Below are positions 1 to 11,712 of a stretch of DNA of 64,000 nt, piece after piece. The DNA lies in NCBI GenBank assembly GCA_038496675.1, contig CM076654.1, forward strand, positions 5,886,034-5,950,033. The letters are read 5' to 3'. Within the stretch, counting starts at the first letter, position 1; every line of letters starts with the position of its first letter. A program made the position numbers and the translations under genes. The DNA comes from Rachycentron canadum. Its lineage: Eukaryota; Chordata; Actinopteri; Carangiformes; Rachycentridae. The notes under the pieces were generated by a model. That model was given only the letters and a program-made list of their open reading frames with translations, was not told where the DNA came from and did not search any database.

Positions 1-1419
1 GAGCCAAAAAGTTTGCCGACCAGAGACAAAGACAGTAGGTTTCATCTAGAGCAGAGTATCCAGTGCTGGTTTGAAGGCCAATACTGACACCATTACTTTT
101 AGAATAAATTTGATTTGTTAGCTTTTTAGACAACTAACACCTAAATCTAGAGAATTTCTCCAGAATGTATCAGTGCAATGGAATAATCCTAAAACCTAAT
201 TTAGGCCAGTGGTTTCCAATGGTCTTGTTTGTAACCCACTAAAACGCAGCCTTGTCTACCTATGGCCTGGTTGTCCTTCTGAAATTGCCAAATTTAAAGG
301 TTGTTTAGAGACCAGATAAGGAAAATGGCCAGTGTTTTAAATTAAAAGTGGCTGGAGATTTTTCATTTTTATTCCTTAAACAAACATGTGACTTCTCAGA
401 TTTAGGGAACCGTCGTGTTGGAAACCACTGATTTAGACAGTTTTAAACACTTCAGAAACTGCAGCTGAATTTCAATATTTAGTTCACGCTAGAGATGAAC
501 AGAGCCTGTCCAAAGCTTCCTGCAACAATAACACTCCTCTGCACAGATGTTATACAAAATACCACAGCAAACAATACAAAATATAATTAAGGAAAGCCTC
601 AGTTATACAGTGGCTTATATTTCCTGCAGTTCTGATACAAATTTTTTCATTAATTCTGTTGTATTTAAATGAAATGTAACTGTGTAACTGTAGCTGTAGT
701 TTGAGTAGATGAGCTATCAAATTTGAATCAAATGCAAACAAAACCAAAAGTGCACCAACAAGAAGGTGGAAAAAAATGAAACCACTATATTTAACATGTC
801 AACATGTTCAAAGTCAAAGTTAAAAACTAACATTACAAACAATCTGATGGCGAAGGCTGGATGAATCATTGGATCTCATAGTCTTATATCTAACCATAGC
901 TCATGAGCTGTGCAGTGTGGTGCAGTGCAACTCGCAGAGATACAAACATATTGCAGATTGTGTTTCACAAGGCAGCAAGAATAATCCTACGGTGTGGGTT
1001 GGAGAGAAGAGTGAGTGAGTTGCACAATGTGGCGGGATGTTCCACAGCAGAAAAACATTTGTATTAGTTTAGACACTGAGGTTTAAAAAACTAGAATAAC
1101 TAGATAAGATAAACACAAAGTCAATATAAGGAATAGAGGTAAAAAAAAAAACAAAAAATCAATACTAACAATCAAGATTAAACCAGAAATGTGTTTTTTT
1201 ACAGGCTAATTAAACAAAGGAGTTCAATGTAATAATGTGTTTACATTTTTATTGTAGCTATGATGTGTGTGTAAGTTTAGATACATACAGACATGAGTGT
1301 GAATGTGCAGGTACAGTGTATTTTTAAAGATTCTGCTGAAGAGGAAAATCAACACAATCCCTTAAAAACCCTTAAAACTGCAGCTAACCTTCACCCGCCC
1401 TTTTCCTTCTTCCTCACAG
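1..1419 (+). other. lhx6 intron and/or upstream sequence, no exon recognised
   Basis: AT-rich sequence upstream of the first recognisable lhx6 exon. I searched it for a first LIM domain and found none, so the 5' exons of the gene probably lie left of the window. The only local structure is a 12-base A run near 1141-1152. The open frames here have no recognisable protein content. Confidence 0.6.
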
Positions 1420-4400
1420 TAGGTTCGGCACTAAGTGCGCCCAGTGTGGCCGGCAGGTGTACGCCAGTGACTGGGTGCGCCGAGCTCGGGGCAGCGTGTA
1501 CCACCTGGCCTGTTTCGCCTGTTTCTCCTGTAAGAGGCAGCTGTCCACCGGGGAGGAGTTCGGCCTGGTCGAGGGCAGGGTCCTCTGCCGCAGCCACTAC
1601 GACATCATGCTGGACAACCTCCGCAGGGCTGCAGAAAACGGTAAGAGATTGTCAAAGATGTACCTCTGAAGGTCTCTGATGATCCAGTCAGCAAAAATAT
1701 ACAAACGTCATGGCCTGATTAACTTTCTGAAGGGGCCCCAGGGCAAAAATGTGTTGTTGGGGCCCCATATTGACCCTCACTATATATGTCAGTTTCCCCG
1801 GGTTCCTCGAAAACTAAACAGTTCTCTACAGCTGAAGTGATTTTTAATTTTTTTAAAAGAAAAGTCTCTGGTACCAACTTCTCAGATGTGAATATTTGCT
1901 ATTTTTTAAAATTTTCTACGACAGGATCTTTGAGTTTTAACTGATTGTCAGACAAAAACTGTGATTAGGATTTATTCATTTGAGCTTCACATGATGCTGA
2001 TGGGTGTTTATGACTATTCTGATATTTTATTGACTAAATAATCAGTCAGTTATTAAAGAAAATAAGAATTAATGGGTCTGATGATGAAGATAATTGTTGA
2101 CTGTAACTTTAACCCTGTGGTGGAATAATACAACCAAGGTCTGAGGTTTTCTGTTTTTATCACTTTCAGTTTGATAAAACTGCAAGTAAACAACAAATGA
2201 GGTTATTACAAGCAAAAGTCAAAGTTCCCTCTTCAAGACCTGGGTCACAACAGGGAGGATGCAATACAGTTGATACTCATCTACAGTGTTTCTGACAAAT
2301 TTGCATTTAATCAAATTGTGTGGCTCAAAATGATATGCAGTAAATCTGGGGGTTTGGGAACCAGCCCACTTTGTCCAGTTGATAATCCAGGCTTGGTCAG
2401 GGCCTCTGTAACAAATGGAACAAAATATTCTGGAGTCTTTTGATCACTTGAGGTCTAAAGTTTCCAGTGCGCCCTTTAAGTTTCCTCTCAAGCAGCTTTA
2501 TCCCATACTGGCTGACAACATCACAGACATATGCTCTGAGAGCTCAGCCCCGCTCTGCGTTGTAGTTACATAACATCATCATTGTATCAAATGTAAAAAT
2601 GTGGTGCCTTGTTTTACACATGAAATACCAATATTTGTCTTTGTTAACTTCTTGAATGTAAGATAAAGATCTGAATGATGGACTTGCTACAACATCTGTA
2701 AGGTTAGGTTAACTGAACCTGGAGAAGGGGGATGTTTTTGGGAGCTCTAACAAAAATAATCACTCTAAGAAGAAAATAAGCCTGAAGGAGAGGGGTATAA
2801 ACAAAATCCATTCAGTAATATTTTACACAGACGTCCATCATGATCCACCATATGGATCATAAAAATGACATTAATCTTGTTATTTCCTGTATTTTTCACT
2901 CTGATAGTAACTGGTCTAATGGGAGAACGTGCTCTCTGCTGTGAGGAACATGTTGGGCCATATTGGTAGAAATACTTGGGACTGTGCTGTTGTTGGCAGG
3001 AAAACATTTTAATCATATTTTGTGGCTTGTCTGAACAAATCTGCAGTTTCATGACACAGAATTTGTGGAATTGTAACAATATTGACCTGTTAACTTTTAC
3101 ATCGTGTTGTGTAACCTCCCAATATAATTTGACTGGCTTTTTTTGTTTGGGAGGTTAGGTGTCATAAGAAAAAGAAAAAAGAAAAAGCTTGTTGTGATTG
3201 CCTTCAGGCACAGGACTGACTCTGGAAGGAGCACTGCCCTCTGATCAGGACTGCCAACCTAAACCAGCCAAGAGAGCGCGCACATCGTTCACTGCTGAGC
3301 AACTGCAGGTAGACTCTGCTCTCACATGTGTATATGTGTGTTAAATGACATATTGAATATTATATAGTAAATTGGGTTGTTTTTACTCATGCATCAATCT
3401 TTAAGCAGGGTGTAACACTTGTTGGTTAAGTTGAAGCTCATTTTAAGGGCAGCAGCTGATGATTATTTGCATTAATCTTGTTAAATCCATCTATTGTTTG
3501 TTTTATAAAAGGTAAGAAAATGGTCAGAAATATTCATCACAATTAGCTGCATGAAGAATATTTTTCTTTCATAAGATCTATTCTTCTCTCTTTTAGTCTG
3601 TATTCACTTATTCAGGAAATGGCTGCACACAGGCCATTCACTATGAGACAACAGTTCACTGCCTGTTACTAGGAGAGCTGTGAAAGCACTGATAAGGAAG
3701 AAAGCATGACAAACAGCCTCAGTCTCTGTGTCTCATGGTCAGTCTATGTCTCTGTTAGTTGGACAGAGGTATATGGGATCTACAAAGGCAGTTAAGACAT
3801 GAGCTCATGTTTAGATTTAGGTCTTCACAACATGTATGAGCTTCTGCCATGTGATGATTCTAGGTTTAAATGCACCTCTTCCAGGAGACAACTTCAGAAA
3901 TTTCAATGTGGCACGACTGGTTAGTTTGTTTTCTCCTGGAGATAAATGCTTTCTTCCTGAAGTTTCCCACACCTTCTCCCAGCTGCTCACAAGATTTTCA
4001 AAATCAAAGTCAGGCCTTCCACAAACCAAACCTCAGCATTATTCAGTTTATTGTCATTTAAAACATGGAAATAACCATATTTCAAAAGCTGGAAGTACAA
4101 AATGTCCCAGGCCTTGTTTGCATAAAAATGATGAATCAGTTCACAGCTGCTGGTTAAAGTTGTGATAATTTACTAATCAACTATGAATCTGAATGTGTGA
4201 AGTATAAAGCTGTCAAATAAATGTAGTGTAAGTATATTTGCAAATAAAGCAACAAATACTGACTTGAGTACATGTGCATAGTTGCTTTCCACCACCTGTG
4301 CGATGCCCTATTACGTGTTGTTCCATATTGTCTCACGCAGGTGATGCAGACTCAGTTTGCTCAGGACAACAACCCGGACGCTCAAACTTTACAGAAATTG

Positions 4401-6922
4401 GCAGAAATGACAGGACTTAGCAGACGAGTCATACAGGTAGGTGACAATAAAACACCATCTGACAGTATGGCACAAGTTTATATTATATTATACCACATGG
4501 AAAGGAGTTTGTGATATAATTATCATAACAGATAAAATCACTGTGACAATTTCCTCAAGAATTCATCATGGTGACTTGGAGGAACCTCTTTTAGACTAGT
4601 GGTTCTCGATGTTCTTGCTTATAACCCCTTAAAATGAACAACTGTCCAGCTGTGACTTGGTTTTCCCTCTAAAACTGATCCATTGAATCCGGTAAATTAT
4701 CCTGTTTCAAAATAAAAGTGGAAATTTTTTCTTGAAATTCTTTTAGGAAACCAAGTAGCAGTGTTGTATCTCAAAGTAAGATGATTACACCCTAAGACCA
4801 TTAATATAATGGGTAAAATTTTCCCACACCACACTTGAATGACTTCTCTGACCAAACTGCAAACTGTCAGAAAATAGTGATCAGTGCCCACCACCATTAA
4901 GTTAACTAATTCAAATTGCAGATCCTTGATTTACTATTATATAAATTTAGCTTTGGTGTACTGGTTGGTTTCTGGGTGTCTGGGGAACCCAACAACACAT
5001 ATTTGTCCCGGGGCTCCTCAGGATGTTAAATAATCAAATAGGGCCAAACCTACTTTTCTACAGTGTTGTTAGAGTTTATCCCCCCTGTTCACATTATCTG
5101 TAATATCTCCTAGGTTTGGTTTCAGAACTGCCGTGCACGACACAAAAAACAGCCGCCTCAGAGCAGTTTCTCTCAGAGTGCTCCACTGTCCAGGATGCCT
5201 CCATCACTGCCAGAAGATATCCACTACTCCCCGTTCAGCAGCCCAGACCGACCACATCTACTCGCCCTGCAAGGATACCTGGACAGTGAGTATCAGCACT
5301 TCATGCTAGTGGCACTTTGTTAGGGAACAAGAGAAGATTGACCCACATGAAAACTTAATACTATGTAATAATACACACTACTTGAAATGTTTTAAATTAC
5401 AGGATATTATTCCGGACCACATCCCTTCCCCAACTTTCAACTCCATAATCAGCTGGTATTTGAATAGCAATTTAAAGCTTTTATTTGTAGCATCTTAAAA
5501 TATGTTGTGGTAGAAGTACATTTACTCAGGGATTGCACTCAAGTACATTTTTTAAGGTGAGTTACACAAGTACACAAGTATTTGCATGCTACTATCTACT
5601 TCTATGTTCCAGTGAAATATTACACTTTTTACTGCATTTTTCTGATGGCTTTAGACACTTTAAAAATTCAGATTTTAGATACATGATGTGCTCAATATGA
5701 TGCAGATGCATAGATTAATCTCAGTCAGTATTGGAGTATTAGTATATAGTATCAGTTAGTATTATTGTTTAAATACATGTGACAGCTATAGTTCCTAGTT
5801 ATTTTAAATGTCATCACTAAAATATGTTGCACTATTGTACTTTAAAGTCTAAGTGAATTGAAAACTTATCATATTCAATCATATTTTATATCATAAAATC
5901 ATTTCGTGCATGGTTACCATGAGGCTTTGCTAAAAAACATAACAGCTTCTGTGCAGTAAAGAATAATGATTGTGATAAGAATGTAAGTGAGGATAAGAAA
6001 GAGGACTATAAGGAGGTACAAGTACCTCAAAATTGTACTGAAGTACAGCCCTTGAGTAGATGTACATGTAAATGTAAGATGGGGTACAGCAATTTTATAG
6101 TTTTGGGAAAGGGAGTGCAAATCTTGGCATAATGAGGGACTTCATGGAGCACAGCAACACACTTATAGGGGACTTAACAGGTTAAACACTGCATAGGCAA
6201 TTTAGCCAGCCAGCTCATATTCTTTGGATTGACTACACTCCAGTAAAATCAAACACTTGCCTTTTGCTCATGGCAGTTTGACATGGAAGGTTCTGCAGAA
6301 CATCAATGTTGGTAACGACATTTTTCCCAAACTTCCAATCATTTATTTCTCCTTTCCTTTAAAATGCCCAGTTGTTACTCTCTTGTTCCCCATCATTTTA
6401 TTTTGTGCCACTCTTCCTACACTTTAGGAAACACTTAGTATTTTATTGGTTCCTGATTCATAGTGTAAATTGCAGTGTAAATTGAGGGTTTTATTTCAAA
6501 TATTTATCCATAGCGAGAGGCTCAGGATAGAGAATGTAATATGTTGAACAGATTGATAATTTGCAATTTTATAAAGTTTAAATGGCTAGACATTGTGATA
6601 AGTGCTGAAGGTCCAAGTTTGGGTCACTATGTTGCAGTTTTAAAAATATGAATCTAAATCACTTTTTCTTATGATGGATGATTTCTGCAGACTAAAATCT
6701 TCCTCTGTGGTTTGCAACTCGTCATTTGGAGGCTTTGAGAGTCTTCACCTCTCGTCGTCCCCATTTTCTTCAACTAAATCACAGTAACATGCTCTCACTG
6801 CTTCCCAAACTCATGTTGCTTCTCGTCTCTTCTGTGCAGCTCATCCCTTCTCCGTCCTCGCTGCTCCAGGCCACTTGACCCATTCCTCCATCTCTTTACC
6901 ACAGCTCCCCATTAGCCGCTGA
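1420..6922 (+). CDS. lhx6: LIM/homeobox protein Lhx6, 3' part (5' exons outside window)
   Basis: LIM-homeodomain transcription factor; in vertebrates LHX6 specifies forebrain GABAergic interneurons and contributes to jaw and tooth patterning. Coding exons: 1420-1640, 3208-3308, 4341-4436, 5114-5285, 6840-6922. Exon 1 gives the second LIM zinc-binding domain (FGTKCAQCGRQVYASDW, then CFACFSCKRQLSTGEEF and the closing HYD). Exons 2-4 give the homeodomain, from PAKRARTSFTAEQLQ to VWFQNCRARHKK, followed by an LHX6-type linker (DIHYSPFSSPDR). The last exon gives HPFSVL and ends LPQLPISR, matching the short LHX6 carboxy terminus as I recall it. Reading phase is consistent across every junction. YASDWVRRARG and LTLEGALPSDQD favour LHX6 over the paralogue LHX8. 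Which teleost copy (a or b) cannot be decided. The first LIM domain and start codon are not in the window. Confidence 0.9.
1726..1770 (+). repeat. Dispersed GGGGCCCC repeat, copy 1
   Basis: A short block beginning CTGAAGGGGCCCCAGGGC and ending TGTTGTTGGGGCCCCA. A clearly related copy lies in inverted orientation at 4979-5022. Both are in lhx6 introns. Probably fragments of one dispersed element. Confidence 0.5.
4979..5022 (-). repeat. Dispersed GGGGCCCC repeat, inverted copy 2
   Basis: Reads as an imperfect reverse complement of 1726-1770 (ACCCAACAACACATATTTGT against the complement of ACAAAAATGTGTTGTTGGGG-type sequence). Located about 90 bases before the homeodomain exon at 5114. Confidence 0.5.
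5403..5467 (+). other. lhx6: Candidate alternative last exon of lhx6
   Basis: A TTACAG acceptor at 5397-5402 is followed by an open frame that joins in phase to the single base left at 5285. It adds 21 codons containing YYSGPHPFPNFQLHNQLVFE and then a TAG stop at 5465-5467. Mammalian LHX6 is known to make more than one carboxy terminus, so a second terminal exon is plausible. No transcript evidence is available here and I do not recognise the peptide itself. Confidence 0.35.
5511..6068. mobile_element. MITE-like element with imperfect terminal inverted repeats
   Basis: The left end (AGTACATTTACTCAGGG... CTCAAGTACATTTTT) matches the reverse complement of the right end (AAATTGTACTGAAGTACAG... 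CTTGAGTAGATGTAC) over about 45 imperfect bases. The AAGTACxxTTACTC theme is one I recognise as very common in teleost genomes. There is no coding capacity. It sits in the last lhx6 intron. Confidence 0.6.
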
Positions 6923-7605
6923 CCTCCTGCGTCCACTTTTTAAAAAATCAGTTGGGACATACTGTCGGTAATCTGCTCTGTTTGGGAGTCTGATCCTTGG
7001 GCAGCAGGGCTTCGACAATCTGTTTTCAATCAGTTGGACTCTTCGTTGTGAGACTGCAGAGCTAAACTTGTCTTTCAGAAACAGCAGATTCTGGTGATTG
7101 GAGAAATGTCCTGCCTTCATGCCAACAAAGGATTTTTTTTTTGTTTGTTTTGTTTTTTTTTTGTTTTGTTTGGTTTGTTTTTTTATGGAGCAAAAAAGAA
7201 GACCACTTTTATTTTATTTTCCCTTTTGTGACTGGACACAAAACATTGCATCAGGTCAGGATTTTTTTTCCTGTGGTTTACCCAACTCATACAAGGTATT
7301 TTAATTACGTTGCTGCAAAATGATCTTTCAAAAAATAAGAAAAAAGGAACGTTGTAGCAGTATTACAGTAAAACCTCAGCATTTGTTGTATTATTTTGTG
7401 TTTATTATTATTTTTGTGAGCACATTTGCAGCTTTACTGTTGTTTGTTGGTGTATTGTTGTCAGAAAATGGAAACTCTTATTTATTCAGAACAAAACTTC
7501 ACTTTTAAAAAGCACTTTTAAATGTGTCTTGAAATGGAATAATTCAGTGATTGTACATTGTAAATACTGCTACGGTTTAATAAAATGTACCTGTTATGAG
7601 AATTT
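6923..7605 (+). other. lhx6: lhx6 3' UTR
   Basis: Sequence after the TGA at 6920-6922. It contains T-rich tracts around 7132-7184 and ends near an AATAAA at 7579-7584, followed by a T/G-rich stretch typical of a downstream element. The cleavage point is inferred. Confidence 0.6.
7579..7584 (+). terminator. lhx6: Polyadenylation signal AATAAA of lhx6
   Basis: First canonical hexamer after the lhx6 stop codon, about 660 bases downstream, with a GT-rich region following. Confidence 0.6.
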
Positions 7606-7659
7606 TAGTGTTTGACTTAATTAATCAGGTTGATTTAATCATGCAGACATAACAATAGT

Positions 7660-7662
<3 letters not shown>

Positions 7663-7722
<60 letters not shown>
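7663..7722 (+). repeat. (TG)n microsatellite
   Basis: About 30 uninterrupted TG units just downstream of the lhx6 poly(A) signal. Confidence 0.95.
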
Positions 7723-7725
<3 letters not shown>

Positions 7726-10139
7726 CTGAAAATGTCCAGACAAACACACATATTTAACAATGGAGCATTACAGAGAAATGTGAATGCATCGCCACTGAAA
7801 ACACATTACAAACAGACACTATTTTTACACCCACAGCCAAATGTAAAGGTCAACTGTCAGAGGCCAAGTACCTGCAGTAACCTGTTATTGAGAGCAATGT
7901 CCTGCCACAAACCTACAAATCATCTCCAATTTACATGCTGTACTTAACAGGAAATGTGATCAGTCATCCTGTGAAAACGATTATAGAGGTTTTTACTCAA
8001 AGGGAAGCCATTGATCGGGCAGTTTGTTGCCTTTTGTGAGGCTTTTTAAAACAGATTATGTACAGTTGTTAGATTGACTGACAGCACTTAGGCTGCTGTG
8101 ATGGAAAGAATGAATGGGATACTTTGAGTTAAAGGAAATTGTTAGATCTGGATTTTCCAAACTGGATCAATGTGGCTTTTTTTTTTAAGCACAGAAGTAC
8201 CTTTCCTGAGTGTGCCATGACCATGCACTTATACGTTGACAATCCTGTTCATGTTCACACCCCCCATGCAACGACAAGGGCTGAAACTACAGCTGAAACA
8301 ATTTTTTACCTAAATACAAAAATTTTTGATGGACGGAAATATCCTTCAAGTTTTTTTTTTGTTTTTTTTTTTGCTGCTGTCTTTAGTATGTCTTTCATTT
8401 CTTTACTCAGACTACCTGCAAGTCTGCCAGCTAGCCCCTGCTCCAATGTCTTAATTTTCTTCAGTTGTTCAACCGCCTTCTTTCTTGAAATCTGTTTTAT
8501 AACTTTGCCTGATTAGAAAACAATCCATTTTTATTGTTTGTGCATGACATGTGAGCTAGCATGAAGCCCTGCAACAGCCGAACAAATAACGCTACTACAC
8601 AAAAAAGCAGTTGCTTCAGAATGGTTCCACTTTTGTTCTTATTCAGAAGGATTTAGTAACGAAGTAAACACTTAAATATGCATGAAAAGGTTGCATTGTT
8701 ATAGCCCACCTTACTGTCTTATGTAATTTTTCACCTCATATTATCCCACCACAGCGCCCTATTAAACATTTAAGAATACAGCAGTCAAGATGCTGCCATC
8801 TTGTGCATGAACTGTGTAGCTGTTTTGCGTATTTATGGAATTATTGGCATTATCATAATGTAATTATTTGCTACCATGCAAGTCACTGATGAAAGCACTG
8901 ATCAATAAGATAAGTTAATACTAAATTATAATCCTTAAAATTTATGCCAATGTCATGCCCATTTTTTGGCATATGGAAAATACTATTTATGATAGGCATA
9001 AATAGTATTTTTCATTTGCTAGTGGCGCTATTCCAGTGCATATTTGTATAGACAACTGATCTTGGATATCTGCAGTTACTTTTAGTTATCTATAAAGAAG
9101 ACATTTTCATTATGTAAAGGAAAAGAAAACAAGGAGTAATCAATATCTTCCAACCCCCAATAATTAAATTGTGAGCTTTAAATGTTCTCGGGCACATTTT
9201 GTCACCTTCAAACAGAGCCAAGCTGAGTGCCTCCCTTGTTCCAATTTTAATGTAGATTTTTTTTTAATCATATAAAGACAATTGATCATTAACTCTCAGC
9301 AGGAAAAGGAAAAAGTGTATTTTCCCCACATGAGGAACTGCACCATTAAAAGATTTAAGTGGAAAAATGTCTAATTGTTTACGTTCCTGATTATGTATTT
9401 TGTTAAATGATTGCTCAAACTGTTTTTTACTCACTTAAACATCAAATTTGAATAAAAATACCGAAAGAGTGGGACCACACATGCATTTATACGGTTTTAG
9501 GTGACAGCAATGTTTCTCCTGTTGCTTGTTGTGGAGCAGGAATGTCAGAAACTCGACAGTTTGACCCTGCGCTGCCTCCATACAGACAGCAGAACTACAG
9601 CAGATAAAAACATAAGCACAATGGTTCCCTTATACGGCTGGGAGATTTAATTAAAGATGCCCAAACGGTGACTAAACCAGGTGTGCGTAAGGGGCTGTGC
9701 CTGCAACATTGTCTGATTTTTAAGTACATGTGTGTGTCTTTGTGTGGGAGTGTTCTCTATGTGTGTGTTCAAAGGAAAACTGTGTTGTGGCAATCACTAC
9801 TTGTAGGGCATCAGACGACTGATGGAGTACTCTTGTTCTCTCCCAAACTTTACCTTTAAATCAAACTTTATTCTAATCAATCACTTTCAATCAATTCAAT
9901 CCAGGAGGAAACCTGTTCAGGAAAATGATGCTGCTCCTTGTGAAATCTTAGAACAAAGGCTGTCTTCATGCTGAGCAGAGAGATGATTATCAGGCTGACA
10001 CAGTTTGGGCCACCTGCCAGCACTACACTGTAAAAACGTACATTTCTTTCCCATTAAGGTCCCTCTCAGATACGAGGCAGCATTTAGGCATGTCTCTCTC
10101 CATGCACAAGCATCCCCGAGCATTTAAGCCACCCCGTTT
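7723..10139. other. Intergenic, no gene seen
   Basis: AT-rich DNA between lhx6 and the candidate enhancer. It holds T runs near 8351-8372 and a perfect 15-bp inverted repeat at 8977-9011. No open frame shows recognisable protein content or matched splice sites. Confidence 0.6.
8977..9011. repeat. Perfect 15-bp inverted repeat (hairpin)
   Basis: Arms AAAATACTATTTATG (8977-8991) and CATAAATAGTATTTT (8997-9011) separated by five bases. May be a decayed MITE core; no flanking element was recognised. Confidence 0.75.
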
Positions 10140-10360
10140 TGTCATCCTGTCATGCGTCCGCCTCGGTGATTGGCAGCTTCAAGTGGTTGCAGATGAAAGC
10201 GGGCCCCCCATGCTAATGAATAGGCCCCTGATTGCAGAGCTGCTCGCTCGCTGAATTACAGCGTCGCCCGCCTAATGAGCAGATACACTGCAGTGCCCCT
10301 CGTCTCTGCGTATTCACATTTCTCTCCTCCATGCTGATGAGCTCTCCCCTGCACAACAGT
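10140..10360. promoter_or_regulatory. Candidate conserved non-coding enhancer downstream of lhx6
   Basis: An island with higher GC and mixed composition inside AT-rich DNA, holding homeodomain-type sites: TAATGA at 10214-10219, GAATTACA near 10253 and TAATGAGCA at 10273-10281. A second TAATGAGCA lies outside the island at 10567-10575. This composition is typical of conserved enhancers near developmental genes. Function is inferred; conservation was not tested. Confidence 0.35.
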
Positions 10361-11269
10361 CAACAAAACCTCTGTGCAAGATTGCAACGAGAGACATCTT
10401 CATCAGCATCCTCCTCCTTCTCCGCCGCCTCCTCTTCCTCAAGTTTATTTCAGATGTTACCATATGCTGGCAAGGTCCTCTATTTTTGTGGGTTTTTGTC
10501 CCCCTTGCTTCACTTGAGGATATTACTTGACTGAACTGATGATGCCATGCACAGCAACTGAATGGCTAATGAGCATGATAATCTTTTAGCTTCATCACTT
10601 AAAATAAAAGAAATGGATGAAAAAATTCTATATATATATATATAAAAAATATATAAAAAAATTTTTTTTTTTTAAATTAAATATATCATGAGATAAAGAA
10701 ATCCTGCTCATCACCAATCCTACTCTACCACCCAAGGGATTATGTAGAGGTAAATAAAAGCACAGAACCCCATTGTAACACTATTTTAAGAGTAGTCATC
10801 AGTAAACACACACAATCAATTACACAGTTGATACACAACATTGAACTTCCCTGTCTCACAATGAAACATGTGTTTTAGATTTAGTGTTTGGGACTGTGAC
10901 ACATATTAGCAGAACAAGGACTTTATGTTTTACTGTAAAAAACAAAAATCAAGGCCTAATCTGTCCAGTATGACTATTAATGTTTTCTTTGAAGGCTCTT
11001 CTTGGAAAATAAAAACAAACAAAAAGTCAATGTACAATCATGTTGTACCCCAATTTAAAGTTATTTTCTTAATGTGATTTGAATTGAAAAATATAGCGTC
11101 CACTTAAAGTGACATTGGGTTATTTTCTGTAGGTATGTTTGTAAGTGACTAAAAATGCTTTTCTTTTCTTTTTCTTTTTTTTTTTTACCGAACACATACA
11201 TATGATCGGAATTAAAATTGTTTCAAAAATAACCATTAGATCTAAACCATCTAATCTATCCACTATCCA
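10361..11269. other. Intergenic, low-complexity AT tracts
   Basis: Contains a TA-rich and T-rich stretch near 10628-10685 and ordinary AT-rich DNA. No gene signal seen. Confidence 0.6.
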
Positions 11270-11272
11270 TTA

Positions 11273-11712
11273 ATGTATTAAAGAGAACAATATGTGTTGT
11301 ATTGATATAAAGGAACGCGTTAGACTTAGCAACAGTAACCAAGGGCTTAGAAAACGGTTCCATTGGGTTCATCCAAAATGGCGGCACAAAGTCATCTTTT
11401 AACGATGTTATAATAAAGACATTTAGGACCTTGTTTGGTTTAACTTTGAATAAAATTTAGCCAACCTTTGCACTGAAGACTACTCCGTTTTTATTATGTA
11501 TTAAGGAGAACAATACGTTTTGTATTAGATGAAAAGGAACGCTGTCAGACCTAGCAACAGTAACCAAGGGGCGGGGCTTAGCCAACGGTTCCGTTGGGTT
11601 AATCCAAAATGGCGGAACAAAGTCATCTTTTAACGATGTTATAGTAAAGACAATTAGGACCTTGTTTAGTTTAACTTTGAATAAACTTTAGCCAACTTTT
11701 GTATTAAAGACA
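11273..11712. repeat. Tandem duplication of about 223 bp with YY1-like motifs
   Basis: Two copies, about 11273-11495 and 11496-11712, share long stretches including TTAA(A/G)GAGAACAATA, TAGCAACAGTAACCAAGG, AAAATGGCGG and AAAGTCATCTTTTAACGATG. Each contains the YY1-type core CCAAAATGGCGG (cores at 11375-11385 and 11606-11616). A diverged third copy appears near 19195-19330 in a keratin intron, so this is probably a dispersed element in tandem. Confidence 0.8.

Noticed and set aside
1293..1679. 128-codon open frame overlapping the LIM exon
   Set aside because: Out of frame with the LIM2 coding sequence, which has clear homology in another frame and proper splice sites.
7666..7947. 93-codon open frame starting in a run of Cys-Val
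   Set aside because: It is the translation of the (TG)n microsatellite and following non-coding DNA.
11375..11616. Promoters of unknown genes at the YY1-like sites
   Set aside because: No open frames or splice sites follow; repeat origin is simpler.
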